NCBI RefSeq assembly: GCF_036330325.1
Contig: NZ_JAZDRO010000001.1
Location: 1-64,000 of the forward strand
Length of the DNA: 64,000 bases
Source: Hyphobacterium marinum
GTDB lineage: Bacteria; Pseudomonadota; Alphaproteobacteria; Caulobacterales; Maricaulaceae
Direction of reading: 5' to 3'
How positions within the stretch are numbered: position 1 is the stretch's first letter; each line of letters starts with the position of its first letter. A program made the position numbers and the translations under genes. A model generated the notes under the pieces. That model was given only the letters and a program-made list of their open reading frames with translations. It had not been told where the DNA came from and made no database searches. Below are positions 25,971-34,198 of this stretch, piece after piece.

Positions 25971-28847
25971 CTAGAAGTCGAAGCCGAGGCGAACTCCGGT
26001 CGCTACACCGCCAACGTCCTGACCGGTGGCATCACCAGAGAGTTCGGCGCGGGTGAAGACGCTGATGTCTCCGGCTCCGCCCAGGACAGGCGTCACGTAG
26101 AGGAGCTCGGCGAAGAGCGGGCGTTCCCCGCCCAGGGCCCAGCTGTCCGTCTGGTCAGCCAGTTCGCCGGTTTCGCGGTCTATGACCCGAGCCGAGCTGT
26201 ATTCCATTGTGCCGGCCTCGATATGCAGCGGCTGGATCAGGCTGACGCGGAGGGCGTCATGGTCGCCGAGCACGCCGTCACGGCGGGCGGTAACCTGGAA
26301 GGCGGTCGCAGTGATCCCATCGGGCAGGGACAGGATGCCACCGTCAAATCCGGTCGAACGCGTCCGGGCCAGGGTGGCCGATGTCGACAGCATCAGGGCG
26401 AAAGGCAGGGCCGCTTCCGTCCCGACAGTCAGGGCGTCGGTCTCGCTGCCACCATCGAAGGCGAGCGGGCCGGAGCCCTGGGCACCGAGCAGGCCTGCAT
26501 CCTCGCGCAGGTAGGTGTAGCTGGCCTGGACCGAAACCCGGTCAGAAACCGTGTGGGTCACATTGGTCACCAGGGCGGCCGCCTCATAGGCCCCCATGCC
26601 GTCGAAGATCGGACGCTCCTCCCCGGTAAGGGGCATGACGAAGACGCGTTCCTCGTGATTACCGGAGAAACCGAACGAGAGACGGGTGTTTTCCGCCAGC
26701 TGGAAGCCGGTCATGGCATAGGCACCGCCCGAGGCGAAGCCGAGCACCGGATTGACGCCGCCGGTTTCCGGACGATGGTCGGAGAAGAGGCCGAAGCCGT
26801 CCTGGCCATTGAGCGCCAGCGCGCCTTCACCGGCCCCCAAGCGGACCTCGCGGCCCGAGCTGGTATCAGCGATAACGACGCCAGCCTGGAAGCCCAACTC
26901 GCCGCTGGTGCGGTGATCACGCGGATCAAGGCGGGAGGCCACGGCGCTGATCTGCAGATTGCCACGGATCGACATCGTCCGGCTGATTTCCGACGTATCG
27001 GAGAAGGCGAACCCGGCCCGGCCGAACAGGCGTTCGGTCAGATAGGTCGTGACACTCGCTTCCTCATTGGTCTGGTCGTCACCTTCAACCGTGACGTCGT
27101 CGAGTGAGACCTCAAAGTCGCGGAATGTGTCATTGATGGCCTCATAGAGGACGACCGTGTTCTCGCCGCGGGAATGGAAATTCAACTTGCCCGGCACCAG
27201 GCCCAGCAGACTCACCGACTGGCGCTCATTGCCATTGAGAGCAAACAGATTGTCGTCGTCGAGCGGTGACATGGCGGCATCGATATCGAGCAGACCCCGG
27301 CCATAGACGGCATCCGTTCCCGGCGCGCCAAGGTCGCGGGCCGAGAGCAGGAGCACATCGGCCACGTCGCGGGATTCCAGCCAGCCCCAGTGCCCCATGA
27401 CCAAAGCGGCAGCACCACTGACAAGCGGGGCAGCGAAGGACGTTCCGGAAAGGCGGGTGATGCCGCCTTCGCCGTCAGACACGAGCAGCAATTCGCCTGG
27501 CGCGACCAGGAAGCGGTCCATCAGGCGGAAGCCTTCCCGGCACCGCCCGAAAACGGTCAGGCAGGCATTGCCGGGACGGTTGGAGAAATACGAGATTTCG
27601 CCACGCGGGTTTACGGAGCCGACCACGATCAGGTTCGAAACGTCGCCAACCCGGGTCCAATTGATATCTGTCGTCTGGGTCGAGCCATCATTGCCGGCGG
27701 CCACGACATAGAGCGTATCATAGCCGCGCAGGCTGATGCGCAGATCGCCCATCACATCGGCCCATTCCTGGGGCAGGGTCCAGCCCCGCACGCCCAGCGA
27801 CATGTTGACGACCTCGGCCCCGTTCCAGACCAAACGCTGGACCCCATCGCGGACTTCCTGCCAGTTGGTGGACAGGGTCTCGTCGAACGGGTTGTAGGTC
27901 ACCAGCGCCGCGCCCGGGGCCACGCCCATGACGCCTTCGCCATCAAGCGGTGCATTGATCAGGCTGGCCACGGCGGCACCGTGATTGAAATTGAAGTAGT
28001 TTTGCGAACCGTACGACCGGCGTACGTTCAGCGCTTCGTCAGACGAGAAAGCGAAGTCCAGAAGGCCGATCGTGACGCCGTGGCCACCGTCGACCGTTTG
28101 CGACAGGGCTGGTGACCAGTTCACCAGCGGCATCCAGTGATCGACATGGTCGATGCCGGTGTAGGACATCAGGCCGTCATAGAAGGCGAGGAAGAAGTAG
28201 GAGCGCTGGCTCGATGTCACATTGGCCAGGCTGTCCGGGTCCGAAAGGTCCATGCCATATCGGGCGAGGAGCTCGGCCATGAAGGCGTCGCGGAAATTGA
28301 GACCTGTCTTGGCCGTAAAGGCTTCGCCAAAGACCGCTTCGGCCTCCACGAACATGGCGTCGATCTGTTCCGCGAGCGTCGCGTACTGGGCCGCTGCATC
28401 TGCAGAATTGGGATCGATCTCCCGCCAGAATCCGACGATGTCGCCCCAGTACGGACCGATATCGCCCCAGAAGGGCTGGATGTCGCCCCAGAAGGGTTCG
28501 ATATCACCGTAGAAGGGCTCGATGTCGCCGAAGAATTCCGGATCTCCCCAGAACGGGTCGATATCGCCATAGAAGGGATGGATATCCCCGTGGAAGGGCT
28601 CGATGTCACCCCAGAATGGTTCGATGTCTCCCCAGAAGGGCGAGATATCGCCGTAGAAGGGATTGATGTCCCCATGGAACGGATTGATATCGCCATGGAA
28701 GGGATTGATGTCCCCGTAGTACGGCAAGAGGAACTGTCCGCTGGTGTCGCGGTCTTCATCGTCATTCGCCAGGGCGAGCGGCGCGGCAAAGGTTGTCAAC
28801 GCGATCAGGGCTGATCCAGCGACGGTGTTGCGCAGCAATTTTTTCAT
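25971..28847 (-). CDS. S8 (subtilisin-like) serine peptidase autotransporter with GDIxPFx repeats
   Basis: The ATG at 28847 follows GGGGGAC and opens a signal peptide ending at about residue 27 (LALA). The 958-residue protein then has 14 tandem GDIxPFx-type heptads (residues 45-141). The S8 domain has its catalytic aspartate in IGLLDFAF (about 263), histidine in FNHGAAVAS (about 288) and serine in SGTSFAAPLVSG (about 468). The final 280 or so residues read as an autotransporter beta-barrel ending in GFDF. A secreted or surface-displayed protease is expected. In the family the passenger may be cleaved or kept on the surface; this cannot be told here. A terminator follows the gene. Substrate and the function of the heptads are unknown. 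Confidence 0.88.
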   Translation of the reverse strand: MKKLLRNTVAGSALIALTTFAAPLALANDDEDRDTSGQFLLPYYGDINPFHGDINPFHGDINPFYGDISPFWGDIEPFWGDIEPFHGDIHPFYGDIDPFWGDPEFFGDIEPFYGDIEPFWGDIQPFWGDIGPYWGDIVGFWREIDPNSADAAAQYATLAEQIDAMFVEAEAVFGEAFTAKTGLNFRDAFMAELLARYGMDLSDPDSLANVTSSQRSYFFLAFYDGLMSYTGIDHVDHWMPLVNWSPALSQTVDGGHGVTIGLLDFAFSSDEALNVRRSYGSQNYFNFNHGAAVASLINAPLDGEGVMGVAPGAALVTYNPFDETLSTNWQEVRDGVQRLVWNGAEVVNMSLGVRGWTLPQEWADVMGDLRISLRGYDTLYVVAAGNDGSTQTTDINWTRVGDVSNLIVVGSVNPRGEISYFSNRPGNACLTVFGRCREGFRLMDRFLVAPGELLLVSDGEGGITRLSGTSFAAPLVSGAAALVMGHWGWLESRDVADVLLLSARDLGAPGTDAVYGRGLLDIDAAMSPLDDDNLFALNGNERQSVSLLGLVPGKLNFHSRGENTVVLYEAINDTFRDFEVSLDDVTVEGDDQTNEEASVTTYLTERLFGRAGFAFSDTSEISRTMSIRGNLQISAVASRLDPRDHRTSGELGFQAGVVIADTSSGREVRLGAGEGALALNGQDGFGLFSDHRPETGGVNPVLGFASGGAYAMTGFQLAENTRLSFGFSGNHEERVFVMPLTGEERPIFDGMGAYEAAALVTNVTHTVSDRVSVQASYTYLREDAGLLGAQGSGPLAFDGGSETDALTVGTEAALPFALMLSTSATLARTRSTGFDGGILSLPDGITATAFQVTARRDGVLGDHDALRVSLIQPLHIEAGTMEYSSARVIDRETGELADQTDSWALGGERPLFAELLYVTPVLGGAGDISVFTRAELSGDATGQDVGGVATGVRLGFDF
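28425..28715 (-). repeat. 21-nt coding tandem repeat (GDIxPFx heptads)
   Basis: Thirteen seven-residue units and one six-residue unit (GDPEFF) follow each other without spacers. G, D, I, P and F are near-invariant; the x positions vary among N, S, E, H, D and Q, and among H, Y and W. At DNA level the unit is about 21 bases with third-position drift, so selection acts on the protein. Confidence 0.95.
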
Positions 28848-29179
28848 GGCGTCCCCCACGGGTTTTCTCAAATCTGGCCGGGACTTTGCCCTCCCCATTC
28901 ACAAATCCGCGCTAAGAGACGCCGTTAACAAACGGTAAATCGGTGCGGTGGTTAGCGCCCGGTAAACGGGCTGGCATGTCCAGCCCTGGCTCGCGATTCC
29001 GGCCAAGAGCCGCACGGCGAGACGTCGCGCGGACCATCGATCGCCGCACATTTCCTCTAAATCCTGACGGGCTTTCTTAAACACACGGGACAAGCGCATC
29101 CGGTCTGCACCGTCTCCGGAACGCTGAGCCGGGCAAATGCGTTTGCGCCCGGGGAGATAGAGTCGGGAAAGGCCGGACC
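28848..29179. other. Divergent intergenic region, no gene seen
   Basis: This 332-bp stretch separates the S8 autotransporter start and the small forward gene. It holds the GGGGGAC ribosome site of the former. A bulged inverted repeat lies near 29132-29151 (GGGCAAA paired with TTTGCGCCC). There is an AT-richer patch around 28920-28940 that could contain promoter elements, but no clear -35/-10 pair. The reverse open frame here has no family likeness. Confidence 0.5.
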
Positions 29180-29425
29180 ATGACCGCAAAGAAACCAGAG
29201 GCACCTACGCGCAAGCAGGAACCGGGAACGGTCACCCGGGAGGAATTACAGCAGGTCATGGCCGACCCGAGCTATTCGGCCGGCGAGCGGGAAAGCTGGC
29301 TGAAGGAAGTCCTGACCCGGCTGACCAGCGAACCGCGTCCCGGCCAGAGCCAGCGCCGCCTGATCCGTGAAGTCCGTGACATCATCCTGGACGTTCGCGA
29401 CCGGGACCCAGACCGGAAAGGCTAG
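29180..29425 (+). CDS. Small hypothetical protein
   Basis: An 81-residue, highly charged, probably cytoplasmic protein with a basic N terminus (MTAKKPEAPTRKQEPG) and a predicted helical body (REELQQVMADPSY, SWLKEVLTRLTSE, RLIREVRDIILDVRD). I do not recognise a family. The ATG has GGAAAGG upstream. Its stop overlaps the stop of the ABC-F gene by four bases (CTAG), which is common for real convergent genes. Confidence 0.5.
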   Translation: MTAKKPEAPTRKQEPGTVTREELQQVMADPSYSAGERESWLKEVLTRLTSEPRPGQSQRRLIREVRDIILDVRDRDPDRKG

Positions 29426-31236
29426 CGGCCTTCGAGCGACTCGCGCTGTTCTTCCAGTTCGAGCCAGCGGTCTTCCTTTTCCGCCTTTTCGGCTTCCAGG
29501 CGCGCATGTTCGCGGCCGAGCGTATCGACTTTGGCCGGATCCCGGGCGTAGAGGTCCGGGTCGGCCAGGTCCTCCGCCAGTTTCGCCAGCCGTTGCTCCA
29601 GCGCCTCGATCTCACCGGGCAAGGTTTTAAGCGCGTGCTTGTCCTTGAACGTCATGCGCGCGGCCTGAGCCGGTTTCTGCCTGGGCTGGACGGACTTGGG
29701 TTTATCCGGCGCAACGGGTGGGACAGCACCTGTCCGGGCGCGCACACCGGAACCGCGCTGCGCGACCATGTCGGAATACCCGCCCGCATAGACCTGCCAG
29801 ACACCATCAGATTCCCAGACGATGGTGGCCGTCGCCGTGCGGTCGATGAAGTCGCGGTCGTGGCTGACAAGAATGGCCGTCCCGGCATAGTCACCGATCA
29901 ACTCCTCGAGCAGATCGAGGGTTTCCAGGTCGAGATCATTGGTCGGCTCGTCGAGCACCAGCAGGTTGGACGGCAGAGCGAGGGCGCGGGCCAGCATCAG
30001 ACGCGCCCGCTCGCCGCCTGAAAGGGCATGGACCGGCGTGCGCGCCTGTTCAGGCTGGAACAGGAAGTCCTTCATATAGGCCGCGACATGCTTGACCTGT
30101 CCGGCGACCTCGATGCGTTCGCCGCCGCCCGGCGCGATGGCTTCGGCCACCGTCCAGTCCGGTTTGAGCGCGGCGCGGCGCTGGTCGAGGCTGGCGATCT
30201 CCAGATTGGCCCCAAGCCGGATCTCGCCTGAGTCCGGCTTGAGCGCGCCGGTCAGGAGATTGACGAGTGTCGTTTTGCCCGCCCCGTTCGGGCCGACCAG
30301 CGCAATGCGGTCGCCACGCGCGATCTTGATCGACAGGTCGGTGACAATCGGGCGCTCGCCATAGGCCTTCGAAACCTTGCGCGCCTCGATCACCAGCTTT
30401 CCCGACCGCTCGGCCTCGCTGACGGCGAGCTGGGCTGCGCCCTGCGGCCCGCGCCAGGTCTTGAGCGCGCTCTTCATGTCCTGCAATTCACCGACCCGTC
30501 GGACATTGCGCTTGCGCCGGGCAGTCACGCCATAGCGCATCCAGTCCTCTTCGCGCGCGATCTGGCGGGCGAGCTTGTGGCGCTCGGCGGCCTCCTCCTC
30601 GAAAACGGTGTCACGCCAGGCCTCGAAATGGGCAAACCCCTTCTCGAGTCGGCGCGTCGTGCCGCGATCGATCCAGACCACGGCGCGGGTCAGGTTTTCC
30701 AGAAAGCGCCGGTCGTGACTGATCAGGACCAGCGCGCCGCGATGGGAAGCCAGCTCCTCTTCCAGCCACTCGATGGCGGGCAGATCGAGGTGGTTGGTCG
30801 GCTCATCCAGCAACAGGATGTCCGGCTGCGGTGCGAGCGTTCGCGCCAGCGCCGCGCGGCGCGCCTCCCCGCCTGACAGCGTTGCAGGCGCGGCGTCAGG
30901 ATCGAGACCGAGTTGTTCAACGAGATAATCGGCGCGGTAGTCCTCGTCCCCCGGTGCCAGGCCGGCGCGGACATAGGCGATGACGCTGTCATATCCGGTG
31001 AGGTCGGGTTCCTGGGGCAGGTAGCGCACGGTCGCACCCGGGTGGATGAAACGCTCTCCGGTATCGGCCTCGATCAGGCCGGCTGCGATCTTCAGGAAGG
31101 AGGACTTGCCCGAACCATTGCGGCCGACAAGGCCGATACGCTCGCCCTCGCGCACGATCAGGTCCGCCCCGGTGAGGAGCGGCGTGGCACCGAAGGTCAG
31201 TTCGGTCCCGGTAAGGGTCAGGAGCGGGCGTGACAT
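29422..31236 (-). CDS. uup: ABC-F family ATPase (Uup-like)
   Basis: A 604-residue protein with two ABC ATPase domains and no membrane segments. Walker A motifs are GRNGSGKS (about residues 38-45) and GPNGAGKT. Signatures are LSGGEARRAAL and LSGGERARLML, and Walker B motifs are LLLDEPTNHLD and LVLDEPTNDLD. A charged C-terminal coiled coil (about 535-604) follows, as in Uup, which binds DNA or ribosomes. ABC-F proteins act on translating ribosomes; Uup also affects transposon excision and assembly of ribosomes. I favour Uup over other ABC-F types because of the C-terminal coiled coil. It stands alone. Confidence 0.85.
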   Translation of the reverse strand: MSRPLLTLTGTELTFGATPLLTGADLIVREGERIGLVGRNGSGKSSFLKIAAGLIEADTGERFIHPGATVRYLPQEPDLTGYDSVIAYVRAGLAPGDEDYRADYLVEQLGLDPDAAPATLSGGEARRAALARTLAPQPDILLLDEPTNHLDLPAIEWLEEELASHRGALVLISHDRRFLENLTRAVVWIDRGTTRRLEKGFAHFEAWRDTVFEEEAAERHKLARQIAREEDWMRYGVTARRKRNVRRVGELQDMKSALKTWRGPQGAAQLAVSEAERSGKLVIEARKVSKAYGERPIVTDLSIKIARGDRIALVGPNGAGKTTLVNLLTGALKPDSGEIRLGANLEIASLDQRRAALKPDWTVAEAIAPGGGERIEVAGQVKHVAAYMKDFLFQPEQARTPVHALSGGERARLMLARALALPSNLLVLDEPTNDLDLETLDLLEELIGDYAGTAILVSHDRDFIDRTATATIVWESDGVWQVYAGGYSDMVAQRGSGVRARTGAVPPVAPDKPKSVQPRQKPAQAARMTFKDKHALKTLPGEIEALEQRLAKLAEDLADPDLYARDPAKVDTLGREHARLEAEKAEKEDRWLELEEQRESLEGR

Positions 31237-31294
31237 GGGGCGCTGCTATCGCGCGCCCGGCCCGCGCGGGCAAGAGGCGATTGCCGAAACCGGC

Positions 31295-32410
31295 TCAGGG
31301 AAGCGGGCCGGTCTGCCAGAGCCGGATTTTCAGCCCGCCATGCTCGACCGGGCGGCCCGGCGCGCCGAAAGGCAGGCGCGTCGCCTTCGCCAGTGCTGCG
31401 TCGGTCGTCACCACCCCCACACGCCAGCCGGAAAACCTTGTCAGCATGGCCTGCCCGAACGCGCCATAAAGGGCCTTGAGGCCCGCAATCTCGCCGACCC
31501 GTCCGCCATAGGGCGGATTGACGATTACAAGACCCGGCGGCCCTTCCGGACGCTGCAATGCGCTCACCGGTCCGGCCTCGAACCGGGTGAATGCCTCGAC
31601 GCCCGCGCGCCTGGCATTGGCGCGGCTCATCGAGACCGCCGCCGGGTTGCGGTCCGAGCCAAGAAACAGAAAGCCGGGATCGGTGACCGGTTCAGCCTTG
31701 CGCATCTCGTCCCAGGCCGCCGGCTCAAAGGTCGCAAGATGTTCAAAGGCGAAGGCGCGCGCGCGTCCGGGCTTCAGTCCCGCGGCGATTTCGGCGGCTT
31801 CGATGACGAACGTGCCCGACCCGCACATCGGGTCCAGGACGGGCTCCACTCCGCCATAGCCGCATTCCTGCAGGAAGAGTGAAGCCATGGTCTCGCGCAT
31901 CGGGGCCTTGGCGACCGCCTCCTTGAAGCCGCGCTTGTGCAACAGCTCGCCGGACGTATCGATGCTGATCGTACAAAGATTGTTCTCGATCCGCGCGCGC
32001 ACGGTGACCGGCGCGTCCCCCTTCACTTCAACGCCGAGCTCCTCGGAAATGGCGCGTTCGATCCGCTGCGCGGCGGCGCGGGCATGATAGATTTTCGAAC
32101 CCCGGCAGGTGACTTCGACGCTGACCGGGACGTCCTTGCGCAGCACGGCCTGCCAGTCGACCCGGCGGGAGAGCTTGTCGAGCTGGGCGAGATGGACGAC
32201 GCGAAAGTCGGCAATCCGCGCGAGAACCCGGTTGGCACCCCGGATCTCCAGATTGGCACGCCAGATATCCGGCCAGCCGCCCTGGATCGTCACGCCGCCG
32301 GGCGTGACCGACGGGCTGACAAACCCCAGGGCCGCCGCTTCGGCGCACAAGGCGTCTTCAAGGCCCGGTGCCGTGGCGAGGAAGATGTCGAACAGGTCGG
32401 TATTGGTCAT
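31295..32410 (-). CDS. THUMP-domain RNA methyltransferase, RlmL-like (23S rRNA m2G type)
   Basis: The start is placed at the ATG at 32410 (MTNTDLFDIF); the longer frame to 32632 adds 74 residues that look non-coding. The 371-residue protein has a THUMP-like N-terminal RNA-binding part. An SAM-dependent methyltransferase domain follows, with DPMCGSGTFVIEAAE for SAM binding and the catalytic NPPY (VIVNPPYGGRVGE). This fits the N-terminal half of E. coli RlmL, which methylates N2 of a guanine in 23S rRNA; the RlmK half is absent. No strong ribosome site is visible. Confidence 0.82.
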   Translation of the reverse strand: MTNTDLFDIFLATAPGLEDALCAEAAALGFVSPSVTPGGVTIQGGWPDIWRANLEIRGANRVLARIADFRVVHLAQLDKLSRRVDWQAVLRKDVPVSVEVTCRGSKIYHARAAAQRIERAISEELGVEVKGDAPVTVRARIENNLCTISIDTSGELLHKRGFKEAVAKAPMRETMASLFLQECGYGGVEPVLDPMCGSGTFVIEAAEIAAGLKPGRARAFAFEHLATFEPAAWDEMRKAEPVTDPGFLFLGSDRNPAAVSMSRANARRAGVEAFTRFEAGPVSALQRPEGPPGLVIVNPPYGGRVGEIAGLKALYGAFGQAMLTRFSGWRVGVVTTDAALAKATRLPFGAPGRPVEHGGLKIRLWQTGPLP

Positions 32411-32459
32411 CGGCAATTGAATAGCGGACTTCGCTGCGGACGGCGATGCATCCAGCCTG

Positions 32460-33155
32460 TCAAAAGCCGCAGATGGCCGCGATCTGCTCGGGTGAGAAGA
32501 CCAGCGTGATCGCGCCCAGGACCGCGATGTCGACCCCAGCGACGACGCGTAGCGATGCCTGGCGGCCCGCCCGTTCCAGGAGGCCAAAACCGAAGGCCGA
32601 CGCGGTGACAGCGGGCAAGGTCCCCAGGCCAAAGCCCAGCATTACCATCGCGCCGCCCCCTGCCGTGCCGCTCAGCATCGCATAGAGCAGGACCGCATAG
32701 ACCATGGCACACGGCAGCAGCCCCCAGATCAGACCAGCGGCGAACGTTCCGGCGAAGCGGCCACTTCTCGCAGGACGCAACACGCGCCGTGTCAGCGGCG
32801 CGAGGAAGCGGTCGAGGAAAGACAGGGGTGGCAACAGACCAGTCAGGGACAGGCCGATCCAGATCAGGATGGCGGCCGCGACCCAGCGGAACATCTGGTG
32901 CGCGAAGTCGAGATCAAACAGTGTGTAAAATCCCGTACCCGCCAGACCCAGCAACGCGCCCGCTGCGACATAGGCCGTCACCCGGCCCGCCTGCGCGGTC
33001 AGCAGTGTCGCCGCCCGCGAATGGGTCTGTTCGTCCGGCGACAGTGTCATCATCAGCGAAGCGGCAATGCCGCCGCACATGCCGGCACAGTGCAGGCTGC
33101 TCGCCAGACCAGCCAGCAGACCGCCGAGAAAGCTGATTTCAACCGGCATTGCCAT
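32460..33155 (-). CDS. DsbD_2/TauE-type membrane protein with HCxGMCGG motif
   Basis: The 231-residue protein has about six transmembrane helices. At the end of the first helix it has the motif H22-C23-x-x-M26-C27 (LHCAGMCGG), a probable copper or thiol site, plus a LLPCAMVYAVL motif in a later helix. This family (cytochrome c biogenesis transmembrane region 2) is commonly found beside ccoGHIS and is thought to help copper delivery or cbb3 maturation. It lies on the same strand beyond ccoS but is separated by the forward DUF2189 gene. An alternative ATG is at 33149. Confidence 0.75.
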   Translation of the reverse strand: MAMPVEISFLGGLLAGLASSLHCAGMCGGIAASLMMTLSPDEQTHSRAATLLTAQAGRVTAYVAAGALLGLAGTGFYTLFDLDFAHQMFRWVAAAILIWIGLSLTGLLPPLSFLDRFLAPLTRRVLRPARSGRFAGTFAAGLIWGLLPCAMVYAVLLYAMLSGTAGGGAMVMLGFGLGTLPAVTASAFGFGLLERAGRQASLRVVAGVDIAVLGAITLVFSPEQIAAICGF

Positions 33156-33269
33156 GGCCCTGCAATGACGCGTGTTACGGACCGGGTAAAGCGTGACAGA
33201 GTGCCGCTTGCGGGCAGACCCGCAATATCCCTATAAAAACTGTGGGGAAATATCCGGGGAGGGATAGAC

Positions 33270-34046
33270 ATGGTCACGCTTCAGACAGTTCGCCGCGATG
33301 CGCCCTGGTCCTGGCTGAAAGCCGGATGGCGCGATCTGGTCCGCGCACCGATGGTCAGTATCGGTTACGGGCTGATTTTCGTGGTGACGGGTCTCGCAAT
33401 CACCGCCGGTCTATGGTCACTGGGCATGACGTCCTGGATCCCGGTCGCGACCGCCGGTTTCGCGCTTGTGGCCCCGGCTTTTGCCATCGGCTTCTACCAG
33501 GTCTCGCGCAAGCTCGACGCCGGTGAGACCCCGCGCTTTTCCCATGTCTGGCTGCTGCGGCCCGGCAAGATTACCCAGGTCGCCCTGCTGGGCGTGTTCC
33601 TGATCATCCTCCTCCTGTTCTGGGTACTGATCGCGCAGGCGCTCTATGCCTATTTCGCCTTTGGCAATTTCCGTCCGATCGGGGAATTTTCCAGCTTCGC
33701 GCTGGCCACGCCGCGCGGCCTGACACTGTTGGCGGTCGGCACGATTGCGGGCGGCATTCTGGCTGCCTTTGCCTTCTCGATCTCAGCGCTCGCTTTTCCG
33801 ATGCTGGTCGACCAGGAAGTCGACGCGGTCACTGCCCTCGTCGCCAGCGTGATGGCGGTGCGGGCCCAGCCCTTCGTTATGCTGACCTGGGCCTGGTTAA
33901 TCGCCTTCTGGACCATTCTCGGAACGGTCGCGTTTCTCCTCGGACTGGCCGTGATCTTCCCCTGGCTCGGTCATGCCAGCTGGCGGGCCTATCAGGACTT
34001 CTCGCCGGTTCCCTCACCGTCGCGCGCCTCTGCAGCAGCCTCCTGA
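33270..34046 (+). CDS. DUF2189-family integral membrane protein
   Basis: A 258-residue protein with about six hydrophobic helices and short loops, matching DUF2189 by its motifs (WLKAGWRDL, APAFAIGFYQVSRKLDAGE, FSISALAFPMLVDQEVDAVTAL, WLGHASWRAYQDF). Function is unknown; family members often lie beside cbb3 oxidase genes. GGAGGG sits seven bases before the ATG. Its 3-prime end overlaps the reverse ccoS gene by 55 bases on opposite strands. Confidence 0.78.
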   Translation: MVTLQTVRRDAPWSWLKAGWRDLVRAPMVSIGYGLIFVVTGLAITAGLWSLGMTSWIPVATAGFALVAPAFAIGFYQVSRKLDAGETPRFSHVWLLRPGKITQVALLGVFLIILLLFWVLIAQALYAYFAFGNFRPIGEFSSFALATPRGLTLLAVGTIAGGILAAFAFSISALAFPMLVDQEVDAVTALVASVMAVRAQPFVMLTWAWLIAFWTILGTVAFLLGLAVIFPWLGHASWRAYQDFSPVPSPSRASAAAS

Positions 34047-34198
34047 TCGGGCAGTGGCGCATCCTCGTCGATAAGGATGCGCTGTGCGGCCCCGTCGAGA
34101 TCGTCATACTGCCCTGACCGGACGGACCACAGGAAGGCGAGCAATCCCATCAGGCCAAGCCCCAGTGCGGCGGGTATGAGCCAGAGGAGCGCGCTCAT
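33992..34198 (-). CDS. ccoS: cbb3 oxidase assembly protein CcoS
   Basis: A 68-residue single-pass membrane protein. The helix is followed by the CcoS signature FLWSVRSGQYDDLDGAAQRIL, split here as FLWSVRSGQYDDL and DGAAQRIL. CcoS is needed to insert cofactors into the cbb3 oxidase. Its ATG overlaps the ccoI stop (ATGA), so it is the last gene of ccoGHIS. The acidic tail runs antisense to the end of the DUF2189 gene. Confidence 0.92.
   Translation of the reverse strand: MSALLWLIPAALGLGLMGLLAFLWSVRSGQYDDLDGAAQRILIDEDAPLPDQEAAAEARDGEGTGEKS

Noticed and set aside
28425..28715. Regular 21-base repeats that might be read as a CRISPR array
   Set aside because: There are no spacers, the unit is a multiple of three and it encodes a conserved heptad inside a secreted protease.
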